Below, piece after piece: positions 40,653 through 50,840 of a stretch of 64,000 nt of DNA; the first letter of the stretch is position 1, and each line of letters begins with the position of its first letter. The position numbers were made by a program, and so were the translations under genes. The notes under the pieces are model-generated. The model did not search any database. It was given only the letters and a program-made list of their open reading frames with translations, and was not told the origin of the DNA. Source of the stretch: Methylotenera sp. (GTDB lineage Bacteria > Pseudomonadota > Gammaproteobacteria > Burkholderiales > Methylophilaceae); contig NZ_JAQSDZ010000001.1 of assembly GCF_029946165.1 (NCBI RefSeq), positions 1 to 64,000 on the forward strand. The letters run 5' to 3'.

Positions 40653-40701
40653 TTTTTAAGTAAATAGCAGTTGTTAATTAAATAGTTAAGTAAAAGCGAA
40701 A

Positions 40702-40732
40702 AAAGAGCCAACTTTACGTTGGCTCTTTTTTT
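40702..40732 (+). terminator. rho-independent terminator after xoxF (also T-rich in reverse)
   Basis: AAAGAGCCAAC-TTTAC-GTTGGCTCTTTTTTT. Confidence 0.88.
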
Positions 40733-40748
40733 ATCAAATCAGTAAAAA

Positions 40749-41804
40749 TTAGGCTTTCAGTGTCGCCATATCAATAACAAAACGATATTTCACATCACTT
40801 TTAAGCATCCGCTCATAAGCTTCATTAATATCCTGCATCTTAATCATCTCCACATCTGAGGTGATGTTGTGTTCACCGCAAAAATCTAGCATCTCCTGCG
40901 TTTCAGCAATGCCACCAATCAAAGATCCGGCCACTGCTTTTCTGCCTAAAATTAAAGGCATAGTGTTTAAAGCTGGTTCTAAACCACCCAAGTAACCAAC
41001 CAGCACCAATGTGCCATTTAATGAAAGTGTAGGAATGTATGGATTCAAATCATGGATATACGGCACTGTATCTATAATTAGATCGAACTTTCCTTTTACA
41101 GATTCCATTTCAGCTTCATTCGTCGAAAGTACGATTTCATCGGCGCCTAAACGACGAGCATCCGCTTCTTTTCCTTCTGAACGTGTAAAGAGTGTGACAT
41201 GAGCCCCAAGTGCTTTTGCAAGTTTCAAGGCCATGTGCCCAAGGCCGCCAAGTCCAATCACAGCCACTTTACTGTCTTTACCCACTTTCCAATGTCGCAA
41301 TGGCGACCAAGTTGTGATTCCTGCACATAATAGAGGAGCTACAGCTTCTAGGTTTAAACTTTCTGGGATATTGAGCACGAATTTATCCGAAACAACGATT
41401 GTTTCGGAGTAGCCACCGAAGGTAGGTTGCTTGTCATGTCGATCAATATCGTTATAAGTGAGTGTGGTTTGGCTTTCACAATATTGCTCCAAACCTTTCT
41501 CGCAAGCTGAACAGACTTGGCAGGAATCAACCATGCAGCCTACGCCCACTGTATCGCCTGTTGTGAATTTACTCACAGCAGAACCAACGCTTATGACTTT
41601 TCCAACGATTTCATGACCTGGCACCATTGGATAGAGACTATTACCCCAATCATTACGTGCTTGATGCAAATCTGAATGACATACGCCACAGTAAAGAATT
41701 TTTATCTCTACATCGTTTGCTCGTGAGTCACGACGCTGAAACTGGAAGAGTTCTATTGCACTAGTTGCTGAGCGAGCTGCATAGCCGATTATATTTTTAG
41801 CCAT
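40749..41804 (-). CDS. zinc-dependent NAD(P) alcohol dehydrogenase (cinnamyl-alcohol DH type)
   Basis: CGVCHSDLHQARNDWG...MVPGHEIVG...VIGLGGLGHMALKLAKALGAHVT. Confidence 0.93.
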   Translation of the reverse strand: MAKNIIGYAARSATSAIELFQFQRRDSRANDVEIKILYCGVCHSDLHQARNDWGNSLYPMVPGHEIVGKVISVGSAVSKFTTGDTVGVGCMVDSCQVCSACEKGLEQYCESQTTLTYNDIDRHDKQPTFGGYSETIVVSDKFVLNIPESLNLEAVAPLLCAGITTWSPLRHWKVGKDSKVAVIGLGGLGHMALKLAKALGAHVTLFTRSEGKEADARRLGADEIVLSTNEAEMESVKGKFDLIIDTVPYIHDLNPYIPTLSLNGTLVLVGYLGGLEPALNTMPLILGRKAVAGSLIGGIAETQEMLDFCGEHNITSDVEMIKMQDINEAYERMLKSDVKYRFVIDMATLKA

Positions 41805-41949
41805 ATCTTTCTCCTAAGGTAATGTTATTAATTGAATACCTTTAGTCAACATTCAACCAAATAAGTATAAAAATTCCACTTTAGATTACAGTAATTACAA
41901 ATCTATATCCGCGACTTAGCGCACATAACGGTATGAGAAAATGAAACTA

Positions 41950-42504
41950 TTAAATATCTCCCCTACTTGCCTTATCTATAATTTCCAGCAAAGTATTTTC
42001 TAACTCTTGAGCGGCTTTTTGGGCACGCAGTGTTGGATTTTTGATGCTTCTCAAATCATAAGTTGGCCTTGCTAAACCAATAAACAGTCTTAGTTTTTTG
42101 TTTGCATCAGGTTTTTCATAGAGAGCGATGCGACAAGGCGCAAATACCAAAAATTCAGGATGATCTAAAAAAATATCGGTACCTAAACTCAGATTGCAAA
42201 AGCTGTGCACTTCCTTGATGCCTTGCGGGTCAATACCACGTTTTTTGATGTGTTCGCCAATAGGGAAATTAGCTGGATTAACAAAGTTCTTTCCCTCTGA
42301 GAGGCTTTTCAGGCTATCCACTACATCTTGATAACTCACACCTTCATGCACCGCTAGTTCGTAGATTGCGGTCGTGTTATCTATGTGGGGCATACCGGCT
42401 CCAACTTGGCCAGACAACTCTACTTTCTCATATTTAGCTGGCTTTACTACGGCACAGCCGCTCCCTACTAAAAATAAAGTCGATACTAATAAAAATTTAA
42501 GCAT
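41950..42504 (-). CDS. DUF302-like lipoprotein
   Basis: Lipobox VGSGC; FCNLSLGTDIFLDHPEFLVFAPCRIALYEKPD. Confidence 0.65.
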   Translation of the reverse strand: MLKFLLVSTLFLVGSGCAVVKPAKYEKVELSGQVGAGMPHIDNTTAIYELAVHEGVSYQDVVDSLKSLSEGKNFVNPANFPIGEHIKKRGIDPQGIKEVHSFCNLSLGTDIFLDHPEFLVFAPCRIALYEKPDANKKLRLFIGLARPTYDLRSIKNPTLRAQKAAQELENTLLEIIDKASRGDI

Positions 42505-42531
42505 CTAACACTCCAAATATTTTAAAGTGGA

Positions 42532-43461
42532 TTAATTGCCACTAATTTTCATTGCCTCATTCACTGCTTTGCGATTAAATTTTGGTGCCATAAGCTCAAT
42601 AAAACCATACATAAAACCACGCAAGAACGCATCTTTACGAACACCTAAATAAGTCGTGCTATTAAGAAACAGATGACTAACATCTACCATCGCCAAATTC
42701 GAATCGCGCTCAGGGTCATACGCCATATTAGCCAGCAAACCTACACCCAACCCTAATGTCACATAGGTTTTAATCACGTCGGCATCAATTGCCGTTAACA
42801 CAACGTTTGGCGAAACACCCGCTTCGCTAAATGTTTTTGATACCAAGCTACCGCCTGTGTAGCCGAAATCGTAAGTAATTAAAGGATACTCCGCTAGCTT
42901 CTCAAGTGTTAGCTTACCTTCTAGTAGCAATGGATGACCATGCGGCACCACCACGCAACGGTTCCATTCATAACAAGGCAGGCATAATAGGTTTTCAAAA
43001 TCACTAATATACTCAGTCGCAATGCCAACATCTGCATCACCTTTTGCAACTTGTTCAGCCACTTGGCTAGGGTTGCCTTGATGAATGTTTAACTTAACGT
43101 GTGGGTAAGCCGTCATAAATGCTTTTACAACCGCCGGCAATTTATAACGAGCTTGAGTATGCGTAGTCGCAATGGTCAAGGTGCCTGTTTCAATATTACT
43201 AAACTCATCACCGACACGTTTGATATTATCAATTTGATGCATCACTTTTGCTGCCAAAGATAATATCTGTACACCTGGCTCAGTAATGCCTGTAAGGCGC
43301 TTACCATTTCGTAAAAACACCTGTAAGCCAATCTCCTCTTCAAACAGTTGAATCTGCTTACTCACACCCGGCTGAGAGGTATATAAAGCATCTGCAGCAT
43401 TCGTGATATTAAGGTCTTGGCGAGCCACCTCATTGAGATAGCGTAATTGTTGTAGTTTCAT
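42532..43461 (-). CDS. cysB: CysB-like LysR-family regulator
   Basis: MKLQQLRYLNEVARQDLNITNAADALYTSQPGVSKQIQLFEEEIGLQVFLRNGKRLTGITEPG. Confidence 0.92.
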   Translation of the reverse strand: MKLQQLRYLNEVARQDLNITNAADALYTSQPGVSKQIQLFEEEIGLQVFLRNGKRLTGITEPGVQILSLAAKVMHQIDNIKRVGDEFSNIETGTLTIATTHTQARYKLPAVVKAFMTAYPHVKLNIHQGNPSQVAEQVAKGDADVGIATEYISDFENLLCLPCYEWNRCVVVPHGHPLLLEGKLTLEKLAEYPLITYDFGYTGGSLVSKTFSEAGVSPNVVLTAIDADVIKTYVTLGLGVGLLANMAYDPERDSNLAMVDVSHLFLNSTTYLGVRKDAFLRGFMYGFIELMAPKFNRKAVNEAMKISGN

Positions 43462-43630
43462 AGTTTTATCATTTCATTGTCTTTTTATTTCATGTCTTTA
43501 TTTCAAAGTTAAGCAATTCAATATAACTAAAAATTATACATATAGAATGACATATTCTAAAAAATATATTTTATACCTGATATAGTGCGCAGTCTTAAGA
43601 ATAAATTGCTTTAATTAACGGGTACTCCAC

Positions 43631-44401
43631 ATGGAATTTGGTTATATTGTTGCTGGCTTTGTAGTCGGCTTGCTAGTAGGTTTAACTGGAGTTGGCGGTG
43701 GTTCACTTATGACACCCATTCTCGTGTTATTTTTTCACGTAAAACCAGCTTTAGCAGTCGGTACAGACTTACTTTACGCATCAGTAACGAAAAGTGTAGG
43801 TATTTTTGCGCACGGCAAACTCGGCAATATAGATTGGAAAATAGTACGACTCTTAGCATTTGGTAGTGTTCCCGCTTCTATTTTAACAACGCTATATTTA
43901 CGCAACCAAGACATTGCCTCAGATGCAGCTGTGAACACCATTAAGTTTTGGCTGGGCATCGCATTATTAATCACATCACTTTCAGTTTTATTCCGCAATC
44001 AGTTAGTTAAATTCTCCAGCAAAGAGCATTTAGTGAATGAAAAATTGACACCTTATTTAACAGTCATATTAGGAATAGTTTTAGGGGCTTTAGTTACGCT
44101 AACATCTGTTGGCGCTGGCGCTTTAGGGGTAACTGCGTTACTGATTATCTACCCGAAAAGATCTATTCTCACCATCATTGGTTCAGATATCGCTCATGCG
44201 GTGCCGTTAACTTTAGTTGCTGGACTAGGACACGCCAGCATTGGTACAGTTGATTACAGCTTACTTGGCACTTTATTAATCGGCTCTATTCCGGGTATTT
44301 GGATTGGTAGCCACTTGAGTTCAAAAGTGGCTGAACACTGGGTACGCATTGCACTTGCATTAATATTGATATTTGTGGGCTTAAAACTCGTTTTCCATTA
44401 A
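43631..44401 (+). CDS. TauE/SafE family sulfite exporter-like permease
   Basis: VGLLVGLTGVGGGSLMTPILVLFFHVKPALAVGTDLLYA; sulfur locus context. Confidence 0.9.
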   Translation: MEFGYIVAGFVVGLLVGLTGVGGGSLMTPILVLFFHVKPALAVGTDLLYASVTKSVGIFAHGKLGNIDWKIVRLLAFGSVPASILTTLYLRNQDIASDAAVNTIKFWLGIALLITSLSVLFRNQLVKFSSKEHLVNEKLTPYLTVILGIVLGALVTLTSVGAGALGVTALLIIYPKRSILTIIGSDIAHAVPLTLVAGLGHASIGTVDYSLLGTLLIGSIPGIWIGSHLSSKVAEHWVRIALALILIFVGLKLVFH

Positions 44402-44473
44402 AATATCAAGTTACCTAGCGCGGCACTGCCATATAGATAATAGTTAAGTTTTTAGGATTAAGAAAAGCACAAC

Positions 44474-46156
44474 ATGTATAAGTATGATGAAATAGACCAG
44501 ACACTCGTCGATGAGCGCGTTGCGCAATATCGTGATCAAACACGTCGTTATTTAGCAGGCGAACTTAGCGAGGATGAGTTCCGTCCGCTACGCTTACAAA
44601 ACGGCCTGTATATTCAACGTCAAGCGCCTATGTTGCGTATTGCCGTGCCTTACGGCATGCTATCGAGCAAGCAGCTACATAAATTGGGCGACATCGCTAG
44701 CAAATACGACAAAGGTTACGGACATTTCAGCACCCGCCAAAACTTGCAATTAAATTGGCCTAAATTGGAAGATGTGCCTGAAATATTGGCTGAATTAGCC
44801 ACGGTTGAAATGCATGCTATTCAAACTTCAGGCAACTGTATTCGTAACATTACTACCGATCAATTCGCTGGCGTTGCGCCAGATGAAATGGTTGACCCTC
44901 GCGCAATGGCTGAAATTATGCGCCAATGGAGCACATTCCACCCTGAGTTCGCGTTATTACCACGTAAGTTCAAAATCGCCGTTTCTGGCACTCGCGATGA
45001 CCGTGCTGTGGTGCAAATGCACGATATTGGTATGGAGTTTTACAAAGACAGCGCTAACAAACTTGCAATTAAAGTATGGGTTGGCGGTGGTTTAGGCCGT
45101 ACGCCGATTCTAGGTACTGTGATTGAAGAGCATTTAGAGTGGCAACATGCCCTCACCTACTGCGAAGCGATTATTCGTGTTTACAACCTACATGGTCGCC
45201 GTGATAACTCTTATAAAGCTCGTATCAAAATCTTAGTAAAAGCGTTAGGAATTGAAGAGTTTAAACGCCAAGTTGAGGCGGAATGGTCACACTTAAAAGA
45301 TGCGCCTAACACGATTCCTGAAGGTGAGTTAGAGCGCGTTAGTAAGTATTTTGAAGCGATGCCTTATGAAACGCTACCAACGCATGATGCTGGCTTTGAT
45401 GCGGCGATTGCAAGCAACCCTGCCTTTGCCGCATGGGTTAAACGTAGCGTACATGCACATAAAATTGCAGGCTACCGAGCTGTTACGCTTTCATTAAAAC
45501 CACATGGCACAGCGCCTGGCGATGCAAGTTCTGAACAAATGCATGTTGTTGCAGATCTTGCCGACCAATACAGCTTTGGCGAATTACGCGTTTCACACGA
45601 GCAAAATTTAATTTTAGCCGACATCAAACTTAGCGACTTGTTTGCTGTTTGGGAAAAAGCCCGCGCAAATGGTTTAGCAACGCCAAACATTGGTTTGTTA
45701 ACAGATATTATTTGCTGTCCAGGTGGCGATTTCTGTTCATTGGCTAATGCAAAAAGCATTCCGATTGCCACTGCGATTCAAATGCAGTTTGATAATCTAG
45801 ACTACTTGCATGACATTGGTGATATTGAACTCAATATCTCAGGTTGCATGAACGCCTGCGGCCATCATCATGTCGGTCATATCGGCATTTTAGGTGTCGA
45901 TAAGGATGGTTCTGAGTGGTATCAAGTCAGCATTGGTGGTAGCCAAGGTAACGACGCAAGCTTGGGCTCTGTCATTGGCCCATCATTCTCTGCTGAAGAA
46001 ATGCCTTCCGTAGTCCAAAAACTGATTGACGTTTACATTCAAGAGCGCACACCTGAAGAGCGCTTTATAGATACGGTACGCCGTCTGGGTGTTGCGCCAT
46101 TCAAGGCACATGTTTATGCAGACAAAAGCACAGCAAAAGCAGGAGTAGCAGCATGA
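44474..46156 (+). CDS. cysI: assimilatory sulfite (nitrite/sulfite) reductase
   Basis: YGHFSTRQNLQLNWPKLEDVPEILAEL; siroheme/4Fe-4S Cys in CCPGGDFCSLANAKS and NISGCMNACGHHHVGHIGILG. Confidence 0.93.
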   Translation: MYKYDEIDQTLVDERVAQYRDQTRRYLAGELSEDEFRPLRLQNGLYIQRQAPMLRIAVPYGMLSSKQLHKLGDIASKYDKGYGHFSTRQNLQLNWPKLEDVPEILAELATVEMHAIQTSGNCIRNITTDQFAGVAPDEMVDPRAMAEIMRQWSTFHPEFALLPRKFKIAVSGTRDDRAVVQMHDIGMEFYKDSANKLAIKVWVGGGLGRTPILGTVIEEHLEWQHALTYCEAIIRVYNLHGRRDNSYKARIKILVKALGIEEFKRQVEAEWSHLKDAPNTIPEGELERVSKYFEAMPYETLPTHDAGFDAAIASNPAFAAWVKRSVHAHKIAGYRAVTLSLKPHGTAPGDASSEQMHVVADLADQYSFGELRVSHEQNLILADIKLSDLFAVWEKARANGLATPNIGLLTDIICCPGGDFCSLANAKSIPIATAIQMQFDNLDYLHDIGDIELNISGCMNACGHHHVGHIGILGVDKDGSEWYQVSIGGSQGNDASLGSVIGPSFSAEEMPSVVQKLIDVYIQERTPEERFIDTVRRLGVAPFKAHVYADKSTAKAGVAA

Positions 46157-46770
46157 GTAATCTAATCACGCTAAATAATGGCGTTGCCAGCATTTCAGAA
46201 AATGAATGGACAGTTGTCAAACTACCTGCAAGTCAAGTTGAAGAGCGTAAACAAGCGGGTAAAGTAGTTTTATTCAGGCTCACAGGTGAGAAAACTGTTT
46301 CAGCCGAACAAATTGCGAATACTGAGATTCCAAGCACTGGCAAAGTAATTGTGCCTTTAAGCGTATTTATCGCGCGCAAAGCCGAACTACAAGACCGTAT
46401 GACCAGCAATGAAATCGGCGTGTGGGTTGATACCCATGAAATTTTAGAAGATTTAGTGGCTAGCGTAAGCGATTTAAATAGCTTGCCAATTATCGCCGTA
46501 CACGTAGAACGTTTTGCTGATGGCCGCATATTTTCTCTAGGCACCCTATTACGCTCACGCTATGGCTTTAAAAACGAATTACGCGCTATCGGTGACGTGC
46601 TACGCGACCAATTATACTTTTTTAAACGTAGCGGCTTTACCAGCTATCTCATTCGTGCAGATCGCTCAGCAACAGAAGCATTAGCCAGCTTGAATGACTT
46701 TACCAACCCATACCAAGGTGCGGTGGATGAACCTCGCCCTGTGTTTAAACGCTACAACCGGATTGCGTAA
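46153..46770 (+). CDS. DUF934 family protein of sulfate assimilation operons
   Basis: VPLSVFIARKAELQDR...IIAVHVERFADGRIFSLGTLLRSRYGFKNELRAIGDVLRDQLYFFKRSGF; 4-nt overlap with cysI. Confidence 0.9.
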   Translation: MSNLITLNNGVASISENEWTVVKLPASQVEERKQAGKVVLFRLTGEKTVSAEQIANTEIPSTGKVIVPLSVFIARKAELQDRMTSNEIGVWVDTHEILEDLVASVSDLNSLPIIAVHVERFADGRIFSLGTLLRSRYGFKNELRAIGDVLRDQLYFFKRSGFTSYLIRADRSATEALASLNDFTNPYQGAVDEPRPVFKRYNRIA

Positions 46771-47528
46771 TGACTAGCACCGTTTCTATGCTCAAACCAG
46801 CGGCTAGCAATCCTGCTACTAAGCCTGAATTAACTGATGTACTTGTTGCCAGCGTGAATGCAAAAGCTGCTGCAGTAATAGCGTTATTGCGCGATGCTAG
46901 CGCTGAGCTAAAAGCAATTACCTTCGCCAATAGCTTTGGTGCAGAAGACATGGTGTTAACTGACATCATCTTAAAAAATCAGCTAGCGATTGAGATTTTC
47001 TCACTCGATACAGGTCGTTTACCAGTTGAAACGTATGATTTGATTGCAGAAACTGAAAAGCATTACAGTACAAAGCTTAATGTGTATTTCCCACAAGCCG
47101 CCACGGTCGAGTTTTACGTTAAGTCTAACGGCATTAATGCTTTTTATGAAAGTATTGATTTGCGTAAAAGCTGTTGCCATATGCGTAAAGTAGAACCTTT
47201 GCAACGCGCACTTAAAGGCAAAGCTGCATGGGTGACTGGTATGCGCGCGGCACAAGCCACAACGCGAACGAGCTTACCAGTGCGCGAATTTGATGAAGGC
47301 AACAAACTTGAAAAGTTTAATCCATTAAGTGATTGGACAGAGCAAGAAGTTTGGGCATACATACGCATGCACGAAGTACCTTATAACCAACTGCACGATC
47401 AGTTTTACCCAAGTATCGGTTGCGCACCATGTACGCGCGCAATTGCGATGGGGGAAGATATTCGTGCTGGCAGATGGTGGTGGGAAGACCCACTAAACAA
47501 AGAATGTGGACTTCACGTAAAGAATTAA
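46770..47528 (+). CDS. cysH: phosphoadenosine/adenosine phosphosulfate reductase
   Basis: FANSFGAEDMVLTDIIL; SLDTGRLPVETYDL; RKSCCHMRKVEPL; GCAPCTRAI (the paired Cys motifs suggest an APS-type enzyme). Confidence 0.93.
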   Translation: MTSTVSMLKPAASNPATKPELTDVLVASVNAKAAAVIALLRDASAELKAITFANSFGAEDMVLTDIILKNQLAIEIFSLDTGRLPVETYDLIAETEKHYSTKLNVYFPQAATVEFYVKSNGINAFYESIDLRKSCCHMRKVEPLQRALKGKAAWVTGMRAAQATTRTSLPVREFDEGNKLEKFNPLSDWTEQEVWAYIRMHEVPYNQLHDQFYPSIGCAPCTRAIAMGEDIRAGRWWWEDPLNKECGLHVKN

Positions 47529-47545
47529 TTATATAAAGTAAGCTA

Positions 47546-48496
47546 TTGAATATGTTAAATAAAGAAAAAACAAATCACCAACCTCTGTCGCATTTAGATT
47601 GGCTAGAATCCGAAGCTATTTATATTCTTCGTGAGGTTGCAGGACAGTGTTCTAATCCAGTATTACTGTTCTCAGGTGGTAAAGATTCACTATGTATTTT
47701 ACGTTTGGCTGAAAAAGCCTTTCGTCCAGGTCGCTTTCCGTTTCCATTAATGCATATTGATACAGGTCACAATTATCAAGAAGTGATTGATTTCCGCGAT
47801 CAACGCGCTGCCGAATTAGGCGAACGCTTAATTGTGCGCTCTGTTGAAGATTCAATGAAACGCGGCACTGTCGTGTTGAAATCAGCCGATGAATCTCGTA
47901 ACAAACATCAATCTGTCACCTTACTTGAGGCGATTGAAGAGTTTGGTTTTGATTGCTGTATTGGCGGCGCACGACGTGATGAAGAAAAAGCCCGCGCTAA
48001 AGAACGCATCATGAGTTTCCGCGATGAGTTCGGTCAATGGGATCCGAAAAATCAGCGCCCAGAGTTGTGGAGCTTATACAACGCTCGTTCACATAAAGGC
48101 GAAAACATTCGTGCCTTCCCTATTTCCAACTGGACAGAAATGGACGTTTGGCAATATATCGAACGTGAAAAGCTACAATTACCAAGTATCTATTTCGCAC
48201 ATCAACGTGATGTCGTCATGCGTAGCGGCTCAATCGTGCCAGTGAATGTGCCCCTTGTGAATGGCGAAGTGACCAATCCTGTGAAAGCTGGTGAAGAAAT
48301 CATCAATATGCAAGTACGCTTTAGAACTGTAGGTGATATCAGCTGTACAGCGCCTGTGATTTCTGACGCAGACACAGTATCAAAAATTGTACTTGAAACC
48401 GCAACATCCACTATTACAGAACGTGGCGCAACGCGCTTGGATGACCAAACCTCTGATGCATCAATGGAACAACGTAAAAAAGAAGGCTATTTCTAA
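47546..48496 (+). CDS. cysD: sulfate adenylyltransferase subunit 2
   Basis: HLDWLESEAIYILREVAGQCSNPVLLFSGGKDSLCILRLAEKAF. Confidence 0.97.
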   Translation: MNMLNKEKTNHQPLSHLDWLESEAIYILREVAGQCSNPVLLFSGGKDSLCILRLAEKAFRPGRFPFPLMHIDTGHNYQEVIDFRDQRAAELGERLIVRSVEDSMKRGTVVLKSADESRNKHQSVTLLEAIEEFGFDCCIGGARRDEEKARAKERIMSFRDEFGQWDPKNQRPELWSLYNARSHKGENIRAFPISNWTEMDVWQYIEREKLQLPSIYFAHQRDVVMRSGSIVPVNVPLVNGEVTNPVKAGEEIINMQVRFRTVGDISCTAPVISDADTVSKIVLETATSTITERGATRLDDQTSDASMEQRKKEGYF

Positions 48497-49780
48497 ATGA
48501 GCAATGTAACAAAACAACATAACGATAGTCTTTTGCGCTTTATGACCTGCGGCTCTGTCGATGACGGCAAAAGTACGCTTATCGGCCGTTTGCTATTTGA
48601 TACCAAAACCATTTTGGCGGATACATTAACGCAAATTTCCAACACCTCGAAAAAGCGCGGTATGGAAGCAGTGGATTTATCATTACTCACAGATGGCTTG
48701 CAAGCTGAGCGTGAGCAAGGCATTACCATTGATGTAGCCTATCGCTATTTCAGTACAGGCACTCGTAAATACATTATTGCCGATGCGCCAGGCCACGAAC
48801 AATACACTCGCAACATGGTGACTGCAGCTTCAACAGCCAACTTAGCGATTATCTTAATTGATGCACGTCGTGGCGTATTAACGCAAACACGTCGCCATAG
48901 CTATTTAGCGCATTTGGTTGGTATTCAGCACATTGTGGTGGCTGTTAATAAAATGGACTTGGTGAATTACGACCAAGCCACTTACGACAAAATTTGTGCA
49001 GATTATTTAACATTTGCCAATGAAATTGGCTTTGCACAAGCCAGAGACATCAAATTCCTTCCTATGTCAGCCTTAGCTGGCGATATGTTGGTCGACCGTT
49101 TAGATAACATGCCTTGGTACACAGGCGAAACCTTGCTGGAAATTCTAGAGTCAGCGCCAGCTGCCCATACAGAAGGCGATGAAGAATTCCGCTTCCCAGT
49201 GCAATTTGTATGTCGCCCACATGCCAGTGCAGATGCAGATTTGCACGACTTTAGAGGATTTATGGGCAGAATCGAAAGCGGCAACATTGCTGTAGGCGAT
49301 GCTGTGACTGTGTTACCAAATGGCTACCAATCTAAAGTTAAAGCGATTCAAATTGGTGATGAGCAATTACGAAGCGCACAAACTGAGCAAAGCGTCACAC
49401 TATTACTAGAGGACGAAATCGATACATCTCGCGGCGACATGATTGTAAAAACTGGCAGCTCAATTGAACCTGTGAAACAAATCGAAGCGTTTGTTTGCTG
49501 GCTGTCAGAAACACCACTGTCCCCTGCTCGCACTTATGTAATTCGTCACACGACGCGCGAGTCTAAAGCTAAAGTCGGCACTATTGCGTATAAGGTTGAT
49601 GTTAATACGCTTGAAGAGCAAGCGACTTCTGACCTAAAAATGAATGATATTGCGCGCATTACCTTCAAGTTAGCACAACCTCTCATGGTTGATAGTTACA
49701 GTGCTAACCGCGCAACTGGTGCGTTTATTGTTATCGACGAAAGTACCAACAATACGGTTGGTGCTGGAATGATTGTTTAA
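48497..49780 (+). CDS. cysN: sulfate adenylyltransferase subunit 1
   Basis: RFMTCGSVDDGKSTLIGRLLFDTK; EREQGITIDVAYRYFST; DAPGHEQYTRNM. No fused APS kinase domain. Confidence 0.97.
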   Translation: MSNVTKQHNDSLLRFMTCGSVDDGKSTLIGRLLFDTKTILADTLTQISNTSKKRGMEAVDLSLLTDGLQAEREQGITIDVAYRYFSTGTRKYIIADAPGHEQYTRNMVTAASTANLAIILIDARRGVLTQTRRHSYLAHLVGIQHIVVAVNKMDLVNYDQATYDKICADYLTFANEIGFAQARDIKFLPMSALAGDMLVDRLDNMPWYTGETLLEILESAPAAHTEGDEEFRFPVQFVCRPHASADADLHDFRGFMGRIESGNIAVGDAVTVLPNGYQSKVKAIQIGDEQLRSAQTEQSVTLLLEDEIDTSRGDMIVKTGSSIEPVKQIEAFVCWLSETPLSPARTYVIRHTTRESKAKVGTIAYKVDVNTLEEQATSDLKMNDIARITFKLAQPLMVDSYSANRATGAFIVIDESTNNTVGAGMIV

Positions 49781-49876
49781 GCCTTGATTGATGTAGCGCA
49801 ACAATTAAGCCATGCAAATTAATTAAATTTCAAATAAAATAGCGTTTTACGCTTTATAGCTGTTAAGGATCTAAAA

Positions 49877-50200
49877 ATGACTTATGTCGTCACTGAAAAC
49901 TGTATTCAATGTAAATTTACTGATTGCGTTGATGTTTGCCCTGTAGATTGCTTTGTAGAAGGCCCTAACTTCTTAGCAATCAACCCTGATGAGTGTATTG
50001 ATTGCACACTATGCGTTGCAGAGTGCCCTGCTGAAGCAATTTTTGCCGAGGATGATGTACCAGCAGACCAACAAGAGTTTATCGCCTTAAATGCGCGTTT
50101 AGCAGAGTTATGGCCAGTCATTACTTCACGTAAAGCGGCCTTGGATGATGCAGAAGCAATGAATGGCGTACCCGGTAAACGTGATTTATTGATTGAATAA
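49877..50200 (+). CDS. fdxA: 7Fe/8Fe ferredoxin FdxA
   Basis: [26 protein letters not shown]...[18 protein letters not shown]. Confidence 0.95.
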   Translation: MTYVVTENCIQCKFTDCVDVCPVDCFVEGPNFLAINPDECIDCTLCVAECPAEAIFAEDDVPADQQEFIALNARLAELWPVITSRKAALDDAEAMNGVPGKRDLLIE

Positions 50201-50247
50201 ATGACAGACTTTTAACTAAAGAATTTTAGTTAAAAACTGCACCAGAT

Positions 50248-50274
50248 AAAAAGGAGACATAAGTCTCCTTTTTA
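50248..50274 (+). terminator. rho-independent terminator after fdxA
   Basis: AAAAAGGAGAC-ATAA-GTCTCCTTTTT. Confidence 0.88.
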
Positions 50275-50286
50275 CATTAATACTTT

Positions 50287-50784
50287 ATGATGCCAACCCC
50301 ACTCAAATATTTGCAGCATTACTCTGCATCACTGCAGGATAAAATTCGCCAATTGCAATCTCAAAATATGCTGGGCGAATATATCGCGCAACGCTACCCA
50401 GAGTCGCACCAAATTCAAACTGACAAAGCCCTGTATATCTACAGCAATGAGTTGAAACAAGCCTATTTGCGTAATGCACCATTGCTAGACAAAGTGCATT
50501 ATGACAATCGCTTAACCATCGACCATCATGCGCTAGGCCTGAATACAGCAATCTCACGCGTGCAGGGTGGCAAGCTTAAGGCTAAAAAAGAAATACGAAT
50601 TTCTTCTTTCTTTAAAGAAACACCTGCCGATTTTTTAAAAATGATTGTGGTACATGAACTTGCCCATCTAAAAGTACGTGATCACGACAAGGCATTTTAT
50701 CAACTCTGCCAACATATGGAGCCAAACTATCACCAACTAGAGTTTGATTGTCGTGTGTATTTACTTTGGAAAACAGAGAGTTGA
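50287..50784 (+). CDS. YgjP-like M48-type metallopeptidase domain protein
   Basis: MIVVHELAHLKVRDHDKAFYQLCQHMEPNY (HExxH). Confidence 0.88.
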   Translation: MMPTPLKYLQHYSASLQDKIRQLQSQNMLGEYIAQRYPESHQIQTDKALYIYSNELKQAYLRNAPLLDKVHYDNRLTIDHHALGLNTAISRVQGGKLKAKKEIRISSFFKETPADFLKMIVVHELAHLKVRDHDKAFYQLCQHMEPNYHQLEFDCRVYLLWKTES

Positions 50785-50840
50785 AATTAGGACAAGAGTT
50801 GAAGCAAATCAATGCTCCGCTGTAATGCTAAAAACTCTTC

